Assembly: GCA_963576735.1 (NCBI GenBank)
Contig: OY755177.1
Span: forward strand, 17,050,001 to 17,114,000
Direction of reading: 5' to 3'
From: Bedellia somnulentella
Taxonomy: Eukaryota > Arthropoda > Insecta > Lepidoptera > Bedelliidae
DNA length: 64,000 bases
Shown: positions 38,010 through 59,200 of the stretch, in pieces
Numbering within the stretch: the first letter of the stretch is position 1
How the letters are laid out: each line of letters begins with the position of its first letter
Notes under the pieces: model-generated
The model's database searches: none
Told to the model about the DNA's origin: nothing
What the model saw: the letters and a program-made list of their open reading frames with translations, nothing else
Translations under genes and position numbers: made by a program

Positions 38010-38262
38010 TGCCGTGTAATGTCGGTTTAGAATAGCACTACCCCATTTCTTCCGGTGGGTGTACGTAAGAGGCGACTAACGGTATGGGGCTATTAAGGGA
38101 TTTTTGGGCGGTGCGGTTGGAGACCCATCACCAACAACCTTTATTTTTACTATCTTCCCTTATTAAAATTTCCAAAAGTGGCTGAGGAATTTCTAATTCT
38201 TTAGCTCTGGCTACCCCTTCCTGGTATTTATAGCCGTGAGTATATGTATGTATGTATGTAGA
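38010..38262 (+). repeat. SINE-A copy
   Basis: Full-length plus-strand copy with three TATG units; a short LINE terminus (gatgggaactaatggcgtga) follows at about 38277-38312 and ends with the same tail. Confidence 0.85.
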
Positions 38263-38725
38263 TTTATAGAGCCCCCGATGGGAACTAATGGCGTGAGTAT
38301 ATGTTTGTATGTCCAGATTCTGGTTGGTGGTTTCCGTACAGTTTAATTATGCATTTGTAATTTTCTAAGGAAAGTACCTAATTATTAAAAAAGCTTTTAA
38401 AAGCAACTTGATTGAAGTGAAAATCTAGCACACATCATAAAACACTACCGTTGAATCGTCTGAAAATACTATCGATTGCATTATGAATGAGTAAGTCGGG
38501 GTGAATAGCCCCTTCATACCTTGTCTGTCTTACAAGGGACCGATGAACTTTGACACACATTGCTTAGTCTGTTGTATGAGTTGATGAATAGCTTGCACTA
38601 GCAAGTCAATGTACACGGAATTTAGCTGATGAATCTAGGTCACTGATTTGATATCAAATGGTTTTCCTGTTTTACTGGTTTATAAGGGCTGCATTAATTT
38701 TCCAATTGCATCCCTTATTAGATAA

Positions 38726-38950
38726 TACATACATACATACATATACTCACGGCTATAAATCCCTAGAAGGGGTAGCCAGAGCTAAGGAATTAGAAATTCC
38801 TCAGCCACTTTTGGAAATGTGAGTGGGGAAAAGATGGTAAAAATAAAGGTTGTTGGTGATTAGTTATCGTTATAGATACCGTTAGTCGCCTCTTACGTAC
38901 ACTTACCGGAAGAAATGGGGTAGTGCTATTCTAAGCCGACACTACACAGC
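38726..38950 (-). repeat. SINE-A copy with internal deletion
   Basis: About 40 bp around the ggtctccaaccgcatcgccc box are replaced by tagttatcgttatag. Confidence 0.8.
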
Positions 38951-39084
38951 ATTATTAGATAATGTACTTGTATTTACAATAAAAATGAGTTAAATAAGAA
39001 TTTGAATGAGAAATCTTGAGAATATTTATTGTTTAGCCACTTTCCAAGGAGAATAAAATCAAAGAATGATCTGAACAACATATT

Positions 39085-39140
39085 ACATACATATACTCAC
39101 GGCCATAAATCCCAAAAAGGGATATCCAGAGTTTTAGTCT
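39085..39140 (-). repeat. SINE-A tail-side fragment
   Basis: acatatactcacggccataa and aagggatatccagagtttta, then the match ends. Confidence 0.55.
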
Positions 39141-39894
39141 TTCGTCATCTCTCCAATATATTGGTTAGGGGGAATGAGGGGCAAAGGAGGATGGGCAAAA
39201 ATGTATGGGAACTGGTATACCTTGCAATAATAATGAGTCACATATTACTAGAAAGATAATTTTATATATTAGCATATGCACCAGGTTGCATATTTCTAAG
39301 AGTGGTCCGAACTAAGTTCTACTACTTTGAAATTGATAGTACTTTAACTCTTAAATACTGAAAATCGTGGTATTTTACGTACTACATGTTACTTTAAATA
39401 ATGTTTTCTGCAAGGAAGTTAGTTTGTGTATGTATGTTGGTGGTAAATGAGTAAGATTGGTGATGTGATTCGAAATGTTATAATTATTTATAAGTCATAA
39501 ACTGTGAAAAGTAACAATTAAAAGCATATGATAAAATATAGGAATATCACCAAATGATTATGATTTAAAAGTAGCAATCATTTCAATGCCTATACGCAAC
39601 CCTCTTCCCGCTGTCCTTTTCTGTCTTCTATCTCCTTCTTGCTCCTGCTCCCGCATTCCAAAGTACTATTTTTTCAACCAATAATTACATTTATTGAAAT
39701 GTTTTTAACCCAAACATACTCATGTTCGGATCGCTGTATCTCCGAATGGACAACGATTTGGGGAAACTCTCCATAACAAATATTGATGCACTATGTTATC
39801 CTAATTTAAAAATATACCACTCATTGCTATTGGACGTATACCAATATGCCCATCCTCCTTTATAGAAACTGAATTTATGTTTATATGTTTAATC

Positions 39895-40020
39895 AAGTTT
39901 TAGGTTTGATTTAATTTAATTTTAATTTGATCTAAATTGTAATTTATTTTTATTTTGTTTTGATTTAAATCGTAATTTATTTTAATTTGATGTAATTGTT
40001 AATTTAATTTCATTTTAATT
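39895..40020. repeat. Degenerate AT tandem tract
   Basis: Irregular repetition of TTTAATTTGATTTAA-type units over about 125 bp, ending directly at the LINE fragment that starts near 40028. Confidence 0.55.
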
Positions 40021-40027
40021 TTTAAAA

Positions 40028-40325
40028 TTTTGGGCACATAGAGAGGATGGATGATAGAAAATTGGTAAAAGGGATCTATAGAGCTAGTGTGGATGGTAAT
40101 GTTAGTAGAGGACGACCACGGAGAACACACTTGGACCAAATTGAGAGTGTGCTCAAAAAGGCTGGCGTCCGAAGTATGAAGAATAAAAGAGCATGTATGA
40201 GAGATTGATGGATGTAAACGAAGCTAGAGAGGTTTGTCAGGATCGTACGAAGTGGCGATCGATAGTCTCTGCCTACCCCAATGGGAATCAATGGCGTGAG
40301 TATATGTATGTATGTATGTATGTAT
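40028..40325 (+). mobile_element. RTE LINE 3' fragment with TATG tail
   Basis: ttgggcacatagagaggatg, agaggacgaccacggagaac, gaagtatgaagaataaaaga, ctctgcctaccccaatggga then ggcgtgagtatatgtatgta with five TATG units; 5' truncated. Confidence 0.75.
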
Positions 40326-40498
40326 TTTAATTTTTAATACTAATATAGCTTTTAAGTGTTACTAATACAAATGGATCCATTGTTGTCTGAATAAATAAAT
40401 AAATTATTATTATTATTATTTAGAGCTAAAAACTCCTCAGGCACATTTGTAAGTTGATAGGGGAGAAGATGGTAGAAATAAAATATCATTGATCTGAA

Positions 40499-40743
40499 AT
40501 ACATACATACATACATATACTCACGGCTATAAATCCCTTAACGGTTTAGCCAGAGCTTTGGAATGAGAAATTCCTCAGCCACTTTTGGAAGTTGAAAATA
40601 TATGGTAATAATAAATGTTTTTGGTGACGGGTCTCCAACCACACTGCCCAAAAGTCACTTAAAAAGCTTCTATACTCTTAGTCACCTCTTACGATCACCC
40701 ACGGGTAGAAATGGGGTAGTGTTATTCTTAGCCGACACTACAC
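40499..40743 (-). repeat. SINE-A copy
   Basis: Full-length minus-strand copy of the gatcacccacgggtag subgroup. Confidence 0.85.
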
Positions 40744-40984
40744 GACACTGAAATATAAGTCAAAATAAGTACCCACGTTTTGCCTGGACAATATATATTT
40801 ATGTGATAGAGGGCAGGTTTATCGTTAGGTCCACTAGTAATCCTCGAACCTCTACACAATATGTTAACAAAAACTTAAAAAAATATATTATTTATGAATC
40901 AATGTAACAGGGTAATGGTTTTTGTATGATCAGTGCTTCTGCAAGCATCCTACATGCCACCTGCGCACCTATAACTTATAATTG

Positions 40985-41350
40985 GTAACATAACATAACA
41001 TAAACGTTCACGCCGAATATCTCCGAAGGGGTTGGCAGAGGTACTAATACTTCTGAACATCACGTGACATTGTCACCTGGCGTTCAGAGTCCTCACGTTT
41101 TGCATGGACAGTGTACTCACGTGATAGGGGGCAGGCCTATCGCCGTTTTGTACGAATACACGGTCACATGACTAAGTACAACTCAGCCATGTGGGTTTCC
41201 TCACGATGTTTTCCCTCACCGTTAACAACCGTGATAAATTAACCACACATATGTCTTTATAAAAGACAAATTGGTGTAGGCCCGACCCGGGATTTGAACA
41301 CTAGTCGCTTGCACGTTAACCGGTGTTCTACCCATTGAGCTATCACGTTG
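40985..41350 (-). repeat. SINE-B copy with tRNA-like head
   Basis: The most complete copy. On the minus strand it opens cgtgatagctcaatgggtag (A-box-like), followed by gtgttcaaatcccgggtcgg (B-box-like), then the body, and ends gtttatgttatgttatg. No target duplication could be read with confidence. Confidence 0.8.
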
Positions 41351-41943
41351 TTGGTGGTGTTGTTGTTGTTATAATTGGTGTTATGTTATTATTGCGTTGG
41401 AATAAATGTAGAAACTATGCACTTAGGTGATTTAGCTGTATAGTTAAACCATGAAGGTACTAACTTAATAGGAGAGCGCACTTAGGAAATATGGTACACA
41501 AAAATGCAATTTATTACCTCACAATAAAGCTTATAATCTTTTGAACACTTTCAAGCAGAAAAACGTCCTGGAACGCCCGAGCCCGAACTAGAGGAGTGTG
41601 TCCCGCTTGCACGGTTGCCAGTCAAGGTATAAGTTCAAAAAAAAAAAAAAACTTATTTATAGGGAATATTTTATAAAAAGCAGGTTACTAACTATTCCTT
41701 TTTAATAAATTGTTTTAATTAATATCGTCGTCCATCAACTTAGAGATAAATAATTTGGTATTCGGTAAAATTATATTCATAACGGGTATCCCCATGGAGA
41801 CTCATTACATAAGGTGTCCAAAATTAATCATATTTTCGTGTGTTTTGGAGCTTTTATCATCTAACTAAGAAAATAATTAGCACAGCGAAATATAGTGAAA
41901 ACAATTGTGACCTTTCTATTTCAAATTAATAATATAAGTGAAA

Positions 41944-42205
41944 TAACATGCTGTGTAGTATCGGCTTAACATAAACATAACACAAATATTTTTCTATGCG
42001 CGCATCGTAAGAGGCCACTTAGGCTTTTGGTTTGGGGCTTTTAAAGTTATTTACTAACTTTATCATCCCTTTAATACCATCATAATTTGCTTACCATTTT
42101 TTCTCGACTCAACTTCAAAAAGTGGCTGTGGAAATTTTAACTCTCAAGCATTGGTAACCCCTTCTTTTATAATATATTAATTAAGAATATGTATGTATGT
42201 AAATA
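41944..42205 (+). repeat. SINE-A copy, diverged
   Basis: gctgtgtagtatcggcttaa at the 5' side and ctcaacttcaaaaagtggct in the middle; the tail is aatatgtatgtatgt. Confidence 0.65.
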
Positions 42206-42394
42206 TAAGTGTTTTTGTAACCTTTAGAGGAACTCTTATTTAAACACCAACAGATGGTCACCCTACTTAAATAGCCATCCTTGACCAGGACACTTAAGGT
42301 CGCCATTGCGTATTCCTGTTTAGATAGTATTTCCATGAGTTAAACTAACTTAATATTAAATGTATCTTTTCAAGTTTTTGCTCTTTAGTGACCA

Positions 42395-42560
42395 CTAAGA
42401 ATAGCACTAACACATTTATTTTCTTATAGCCGTCGCGACACGGCGTTATTGAAGGTAACTCAGGAAATTAGGGTTTGTAAGCATTACCAACAACCTTTAT
42501 TTTACAATCATTTTCTCATTCAAATTCCAAAAGTAGCAGTGGCATATATAACTGTGAGTA
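42395..42560 (+). repeat. SINE-A copy, strongly diverged
   Basis: taagaatagcactaacacat, aacaacctttattttacaat and ccaaaagtagcagtgg retain the family order. Confidence 0.5.
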
Positions 42561-42769
42561 GATTTTGACAATGAGTCCATAAGTTACAAAATATAGCCGT
42601 CCCATTATAAGTTACTTGGTGAAAATGATTAATGTGGGCCCTCCCTCTTGTGTACCAGCCAAGGTTGTTCTGGACATTTGGCGAGCTTGCCATGAAATTA
42701 TGAGCTTTTTATTCATAAATATTCACTGTGACAATGAATACGGAAACATTTTTCCACAGTGTTCGGAAT

Positions 42770-43075
42770 GAATGTATGTTCATTGCATCTCTACTATTCA
42801 GGTTCAAAGGATCTATTGTTTTTGGGCTATGTATTGGACGACGCAGTTTGTAGATTTGCTGCAAGGTGGTCCAGAAGACTAAGTGCACGTCGCAAGAAGC
42901 CGATAGATGCAGTAAGCGTCAAACTGGTTACTGTAGAGTTTGTTGTATCACCTCACAATACTTCCGTCAGGCAGTGTACGGACACCTGTCAGTCGAGACG
43001 TTATTGGAATGTGTTTATATTTTACATGCCTATTATAACAATTACAATTTTGTAGGGTCAACCATTTTGGATTAA
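42770..43075 (+). pseudogene. Unrecognised Cys-rich ORF, possibly a decayed transposase piece
   Basis: The frame reading QKTKCTSQEADRCSKRQTGY, CRVCCITSQYFRQAVYGHLS, VETLLECVYILHAYYNNYN ends with a TAA at 43073; one TAG lies upstream in the same frame. The cysteine spacing followed by a hydrophobic helix faintly recalls the N-terminal zinc-binding part of ISXO2/Merlin-type transposases, but the resemblance is weak. Confidence 0.25.
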
Positions 43076-43477
43076 ATTAGGTATACAGCAGCGATAGCCC
43101 CGCCTTATATAGAAAGGTTTATTTCAGAAATATTCCCTTTTATTGAATCCCACCGGTAAAGTCGCAAGAAAAGCTAGTTTATAACAAAACAAGGGCAAGG
43201 GTCGTAAAAATGCTTTGTATCGAAAGTAGACCAGTCAAGGACCCCGCAACCTCTGTGGCGTGATTGCCACGACACTTCCGCGGACGTCGCCATGACAACG
43301 ACACTCTAACACACATGTCTAACAAAATTTATCACAAACTTACCAATTCAGTATTATTTATCAATAAATATTGTAACATAAAAATATGTTGACTTAACCC
43401 TTCAGTTCATTATTTTAATGTTAATTTTATATATTTAACTTATGTTTTTAACACGGGCTCGGATACTAAGACCCAAG

Positions 43478-51470
<7,993 letters not shown>

Positions 51471-53281
51471 CGGCGCGAGCGGGCGCTGCACGCGCTCGTA
51501 CGCAAGCTGCGCAACTCCTACCCGCGCAAATCTGTGTAGCCTGGGACGCACCATTGCGAAATTATTGTGCAACTACAAAGACTTTTAGATTAGAAAGTGC
51601 TTAAGATTCGAGAATGTTGGAGTTTATAATGAAGTGAAATTTGTATCAGTATTGAAGTTTTGATACGTTTTTGTGGATAAAATTAGCTGTCAATGTTAGA
51701 TTTGAAATTTTCTTCTAAAGTCTGATTTTTAATTCGAGTCAGTAAAATGACAGGTGCAACTGTCACTAACTGTCACTAATACATACAAAAAGATGTATCA
51801 GTGACAGGTGCACCTGTCATTTTACTGACTCGAATTAAAAATCAGACTTTAGAGTAACATTTTTAGCTTCTGTAATTTTGTAAAGCTTTTTACTGATATG
51901 GTGTGTAGTTTAAATAAAAAGTTTTGTAAATTCTACTGTAAGATTAGAAGGTTAATAAAACACTTTTGACTCTTTCCTACTTAGGATAATTTTTCTTACA
52001 CTATGCACTACGTATTATTAGGCTGCAAATATTAATAATATAAACTAATTGATTCTCTTAACTTATTGATATGGTTATTATATGGTAAAATTTTATAAAG
52101 CAATTGTGGTTGTAACATATAAATAAATTCTATACATATGGAGTACGATATAACTAACAAAATTACTGTTTGTTTAAAACATAGATTATTTAGAATAAAA
52201 CAAGGTTCGTTTTGCAAATAAAATTTTATTTGTATAATATTTTACACATGCGTATAATAAAAATTGTGTTGTTTTGTTTGTGTACGACGGACATTCTGTG
52301 GAGTTTTATATAAATTAATGATAACATGTAGGAGTCCTTTTTTATTTTGTAATAAACTCTGTTGATTAGTTATATTGGTTTTATTTTAATATAATAAGGC
52401 ACGTGGTATAAGGCAAATAAATTATAATTATCTACATTTTGACTATCATAGATTCTTTGGTCATCTTAAATAATTATTATTCTTAGATTCTAACAATCCC
52501 AAATGATACTATATTTATAATTTATGTATGTTTGGGCTTATAAATTTTAGGTTTAAATTTATTCTATAAACTTTTTCATTGCTTAATATAATAATCTAGT
52601 AAACGAATATAGAGATTTATTATTAGAGAACAATTATTTTAATATTATTCTATCAGTTACTTAATTATCTAGTAACTATATTTTCTTTATTCGTAGATTC
52701 TCCATATAATAATATCGTGATTGAACAAGTCTCTTGATTTTCAGTATATTTTTTATGACTACAAATGCATATTGATCTCAAAATGCAATTTATCTTGATC
52801 CACATAATTTGTTCTAAATTTACAACAAACCTCATTTGATATGCCTGATTCAGTAAAATTTGTTGAAACATTAGAAGTCTTGTGGTTCGGCTACATATGA
52901 ATTATTCATGCCGCAATTTTATTAATCATTCGACTGTAAGATAGTAGTTAATGTCAATAAGTTTCTTGATAAGATGTGTTAGCCTTTTTGGAAATAACTT
53001 CAAATAATTTCTTCGTTATATACCTATCGAATCTACTTTTATGACACCCTTCCCCCCTAGTAATAAGTATTCAGAAAACTGAATAAATTGGAAAGGTTAA
53101 ACACAAGACACACTAGATTTATCACGATTTTGAATATTTTATACATTATTTCGTTTATAAAGGTAAAACTGCAATACAGAACTAACAATTCACCACGATG
53201 TTTAAAATTCTATACATTATTTAGTTGATACTGATATGAGAATACATCCATAGCCAAGTCCTGGCATGGGGAAATTGAAGG
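51471..53281. other. Convergent 3' region between katanin and V-ATPase subunit a
   Basis: Holds the 3' untranslated regions of both genes. Plus-strand AATAAA-type signals are near 51913 and 51955; minus-strand signals (TTTATT on the plus strand) occur near 52557 and 52684. A hairpin MITE lies at 51718-51849. The remainder is AT-rich with no other gene seen. Confidence 0.5.
51718..51849. mobile_element. Hairpin MITE in the katanin 3' untranslated region
   Basis: The outer 41 bases of each arm match exactly in inverted orientation (aagtctgatttttaattcga ... tcgaattaaaaatcagactt), and pairing continues further with few mismatches. TA flanks both sides (51716-51717 and 51850-51851), as with Tc1/mariner-type insertion. 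No ORF. Confidence 0.85.
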
Positions 53282-56200
53282 TCATTCGGGTGGTTTGGAA
53301 TCTTTTTTAGCAGGCTCCGTTGGTTCTTCGTCAGCTTCAAGGATAATCGCGAACGAAAATGGGCAAAAGGGATAACCTTGACCTTCGTAGAAAGTGCTCA
53401 TAAATTCGACCCTGGAAAAAATATATGCTTGTTAGTTATTGTAAGTAGTTGTTTTCTATTCACTTAATAAAAAAATTAGACAGTAGATGAATAGATGAGA
53501 AACATAATGTTTCGTTGGTTGTTGATGCAAACACATAATTAAAAATGTGGTTCATTAAAGTTTTTAGAAATTAATGATTTTAACGATGTGCCTATTTCTT
53601 CGCCAATTGTCAGTAATGTTAATGGGAGCGAAACGATGAGTGACTTTAATGACAGTGAGATAAGGTATAGAGGAAATAATGAAGGCAATGAAACTTCAAT
53701 GAAAAGTATAAAACTAGGGATGAACTACGGCAGGGTATAAATTAAAATTAAAGAGTTACAATGCTGAGGTATGGTAAAGGGTGGGTGGTTTCTTAGTTGT
53801 TCTTTTTCTTTTACAAACCGTGGAGTGGTAATATACCACATAATGGTGCAAAGCAGTGATTGTGTTCTTATAAAAAGACTAGTGGTCCGCCCCGGCTTCG
53901 CACGGATGGTGTTAAATATTTTCAACTGCGAGATGTCAAGTAGTTGCGGAACCATTCATTAAGTGGATGGCTGACACCACATTCATCCAATCCATTCAAA
54001 AGTGTTTCCGTATTTAAAGTGTCAAATGCTTTTTTAAAGTCATAAAAAATCGCAACTACATTTTTTTTATTTTCTAGGTATGTATTTATTTCATCAGTAA
54101 TTTTTTTCAGCAAAGTATTTGTACCTTTACCTACTTGAAAACCATGTTGACAATTGGCCTAGACCTCGCTTTTTTAACATACCCTTTTTATATTATAAAT
54201 CGATAAAGGACATCAAACTAAACAACTCTGCCCATGGAATGCCTATCTAAAATATTGTAATTTTCAAAATATAATAATAATTAAAAATTGTCGTACCTAG
54301 TTCAAACTGAGAATGTATACAATGAGATTCCTTGCTTCAGTGAAAATAAAAAATAAAAAAAAAAATTTGATATATGCTTTTCGCTCTGTAAACAAAAATA
54401 TAACTTCTTTCTGTATTTTCCAGTTGTATTGATCGTCGTTGAAAAATAATATCATGAAAATAAACCGGTAAGCGAGCGATTGAACTGGAAAATACCGAAA
54501 GAGGTTATGTTTTTGTTTACACCATAGATCAAATGTTTTTTTTTTATTTTTTATTTTCACTGAAGCAAGGAATCTCATTGTATACATTCTCAGTTTGAAC
54601 TAGGTACGACAATTTTTAATTATTATTATATTTTGAAAATTACAATATTTTAGATAGGCATTCCATGGGCAAAGTTGTTTAGTTTGATGTCCTTTATCGA
54701 TTTATTATATAAAAAGGGTATGTTATAAAAGCGAGGTCTAGGCCAATTATTTATTATATTATATTGACTATGGAATTTTCTTATTTGCGTAACTATAGAT
54801 TTCTCCATAATTTTGTCGACACTAGATTAAATAGCAATTGGTCTATAGTTTGAATAGTTTTTCCGATCTCCTTTCTTATGGATAGTGCGAATGATGGCCT
54901 CCTTTAACTTGTCAGGAAACTTGTGTTTAATAACTGAATCGTTAATTAATTTAGAATCACAATAACATGTGTGACTCCTGATAGCTTAGCGGTTTAAAGC
55001 ATTCTGATTATATTTGTTTACTCTTACGTTTATAACACTCTCACTCATCCCTAATTTAAAAAGTTAACCTTATTATCTATTCAATAAAAAAAGAGGCATA
55101 TAAATCGGTAGAGAAACACCAAAATTATACATGAAATGAGCCATCGCGTCGTCGCACGTAACCAAAACCAAATCCTTACTAATTTACATATTACATACTA
55201 GATGGCACCAGTAGTTGCATCCTACATCGCGGTATGGTTTCTTTTTTAGATTGTTATAAATATTTCACAGCGTTTTTAGTGGAGCGTCTGGAGCGTTAAA
55301 AACATTAAAACCTCGGATGTCTCAGGGACTAGATGAAATTTAATTATCTTTGCGAAAATGTGTTATGAATAACATAAAAAATAATCTCTACCTATTTAAA
55401 AGTTGTGTATTTGATTTTTAAATAACAAAAATTTATGATTGCAATAACTTAAGTGCTGTAATGAAGGTAAATTTGTAGAATTTATTTTTTGTAACAGAAG
55501 TGGAAGCTACTGAAAAAATAAATAAATTATGGATAATGAAATGTTAAAAAAAAATATTACGTGAACTATTTGTTTATTTAAATAATTTGCATATAAAAAA
55601 AAACTGTTATTATAGCATAAAAGTAAAATCGAATTAATTATTAAAAAGAAGGAAATTATGACTATTTAAAAGAAAAAAAATATTTCACATAAAAATTTAT
55701 CTATTGAATAATCTACATTTTATCAAATATCATCTTCAATTTCACTGATGTTAATATCATAGGCGCTACATTTAGACAGCTGTCGTCGTTGCACTGTAGG
55801 TTATACTGCAGTATAATCCACTTTTTCGGCATCCGCATGCAGCTCCACATCCTTTTTTGCAATTGCAAAATAACATATTTTTAATAAATTTTCCGGAGCA
55901 GGTAATTGATTCATAAATATTGGATGATAGGTATTATTGGAATAGTTCCATCCCCAATTTTCGATGATTAAATCATTTCCTAACCACATCTGGATTTGTA
56001 GGTAAACCCGTTTGAAGTGTTCAAATGCTGCATCAGATCGAGACAATGCATCGAGACGAAAGCTCCAGGCTTTATTACTGGTGGATTTGCAAAAGTTGCT
56101 GAAGCTTCATACAATGTAGCTTCCTTATATGAAGCACAAAAGCCTAAGGAGTTACATATATTTATAATTTTTTTGGAGCCGAACTTTCTATGGAACATCA

Positions 56201-59200
56201 CAGCCAAAATAATATGAAGAGGTGATAAAAATGATCGCGGTCGTACTGCTGATATTATTGCATGTGCAATAGATTTACATTTCTTTTCGTAAGTAGGAAT
56301 TGTATCTATTCTGCGCTTCCTATCACTGTTATTTCTGATAATAAAAAAAATAACGATTCAGGTATTGACTCATTAATCTGTTGAAGCATTTTGTCACTTG
56401 CTGAATAATGTTCATTATCATACACTTGACTTCTTATGTCTCTTCTGATAATTTCGCTAGCTGCTTTTAATATCCGAAATTCCTCTTTTTTTTATTGTCA
56501 CATTTTGACTGTACCAATTTTGATTCATTTTTTAAAACAAATAATTGTGTTTGATCCAAATTTGCATGATATAATGATATCATCATGGTAGCGATCTATT
56601 AAGGTCCCTTCGACCCTTCAAATATAATGGAATGTTGGGAAGATGTTTGTCTTTATCTATTTAAGTAAAATTTAACGTATAACTAAAAAAAAATATTTCC
56701 AATTAAATATTATGCTCCAATATATTATTTTTTCATCTTTTTTTGTTTAAACAATGAAAAAATTAATTGCGCAATATAATATTGGTAGAAGTTACGATTT
56801 AGAGCATACAAAACAAAATCCTGTTGGTTACATGGAAATTCATTCAATCCCTATGAGATCCGAGGTCAAAACCCCGGGCGCTCCACTATTAATCAACTTC
56901 AATTCAACCTGAAAACTAGCTTATTTTCGGAGATACTGAACCGTTCATAATAGCGCTTTTAAAATCACAAAGCTACACAATTCAGGAGTGCTATAAGTTA
57001 CAATCATCAAGAAGAAACCTCAGATATTTTTGAAACAACGCCAACCGTGCGAAGGTGGGCAGATCCACTAGTTTTATAATATAAATACAATATTCTCACC
57101 AATGTAATCTAAGCGTGTGTAAGAATGCAGACAATCCCTCCATGAGAACTAGTATGGCGACGGTGAAGAACGCCCAAATAGCGAACACGAAGTATAAAAC
57201 TATCGCGTTGACAGCCGAGCCGGCGCCGAGACCGTAGTGGATCACGCGCTGCCAGAGTACGGCTGATAGCTCTGGAATGAGAGGTTTATTTTATTACATA
57301 TACATACATACATATTAGCTGTGTAGTGTCGGCTTAGAATAGCACTACCCCATTTCTTCCGGTGGGTGTACGTAAGAGGCGACTAACGGGCTTGGGGCTT
57401 TTTAAGGGATTTTTGAGCGATGCGGTTGGAGACCCATCACCAACAACCTTTATTCTACCATCTTTTCCCCACTCAACTTCCAAAAGTGGCTGAGGAGTTT
57501 CCAATTTCTCAGCTCTGGCTACCCCTTTTAGGGATTTATAGCCGTGAGTATATCTTTTGCCGTGTAGTGCTAGCTTAGAATGTCACTACCCCTTTCTACC
57601 TATGGATGTAGTAAGAATCGACTAAGGGTACGTGGCTCTTTTAAGTGGTTTTTGGGCGATGCGGTTGGAAACCCATCACCGATGAGACTTTATTTCTACC
57701 ATCTTCTCTCCCATCAACTTCCAAATGTTCTTCCAAACTTCCAATACATAAAAATTACTCACGAGCATGCGCCAAAGACAGCGCCCACAGTCTAAGATAC
57801 GACGCCGTATGAGAAACGGTTCCTAATACATATTCTATGGTGTGGATCGCTTGGTTGATGAATACTTCCGCGAGACCGCCGTCGTGGCCGGTTGGGACCG
57901 GGATCGGACCGCTTTCTATGAACGCTTCTTCTTTCTGAAATGTGAACGAAAAATAAATGGAAATAAGTACAAATGGGAATAAAAGGTCTGAAGGAAAATA
58001 GTCATTTACTTTAAGAATAGGTTATTAAGGTTGTTTACGGTGAAGGAAATATAGGAAATATGAAATAGGAGCTGTGAAGTGTCGGCTTAGAGTAGCACTA
58101 CCCCATTTCTTCCGGTGGGTGTACGAAAGAGGCGACTAACGAAAATGGGGCTTTTGAGGGATTTTGGGCGATGCGGTTGGAGACCCATCACTAACAACCT
58201 TTATTTCACCGTCTTTTCTCCACGCAGCTTTCAAAAGTGGCTGAAGCATTTCTAATTCCCTAGCTCTGGCTTCAAGGGATTTACAGCCGTGAGTATATGT
58301 ATGTATGAAAAATATCGTGAGAAAACCCACATGACTAAGTTAGTCATGGGACAGTGTATTCGAACAAAAACGGCTGCCCCCGTGAGTACACTGTCCAAGT
58401 AAAACGTGGGTACTCTGAACACCAGGTGACAATGTCACGTAGTAATAGTACCTCAGCCAACCCCTGCGGAAATATACGGCGTGAACGATTAAGTTTGAAT
58501 TAATACAAATATGTATTTAAAAAACATACATACCTTTCTCTTCTTATCAGCCATCATCAAATACAAGGGCTTCCCAACGAGCAAGACAGGCACACAGCAC
58601 AAAGCAATTCCTAGAAATATGTTCTGTACGATATTCTGACTTTCGTACAAGTAGGCAGAGCACGGTGGTACTGAGTCTGTCTTCTTCACCATCATCATGT
58701 TGATGAAGAGAATGAGGATTTGAGGGGCGCATGATGAGCCGTATTGAGGATCTGGAAATTATAATTAATTATTATTTACTTGAATATTCGGGTATGGATG
58801 GAAATATTGATGAATGTTAAAGAGATTTGATAATCGTTCACATATTGCTATAGATATACGAGTGACACGTCACAATATTTTACACTTCGTTAGATTACCT
58901 TCGACTTTAATTGTATGCTGTGTAGTGCCGGCTTAGAATAGCACTACCCCATTTCTTCCGGTGGGTGTACGTAATAGGCGACTAACGGTATTAGGGCTTT
59001 TAAGGGATTTTTGGGCGATGCGGTTGGAGACCCATCACCAAAAACCTTTATTTCACCATCTTTTCCCCACTTAATTTCTAAAAGTGGCTGAGGAATTTAT
59101 AATTCCCTAGCTCTGGCTACCCCTTCATGGGATTTATAGCCGTGACTATATGTATGTATGTATGTTTAATTGTATAGTCTTATTGAAATTATTTTCGAAC

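Noticed and set aside
41559..41626. Possible exon KRPGTPEPELEECVPLARLP with AG and GT ends
   Set aside because: Its phase does not fit either neighbour: after 31999 the first codon becomes TGA, and its end cannot join 44454 in frame. It might be untranslated leader, but there is no support.
53922..54113. Host gene with reverse-transcriptase-like domain
   Set aside because: It contains a stop, ends in a Helitron fragment and is split by a transposon; it is LINE debris.
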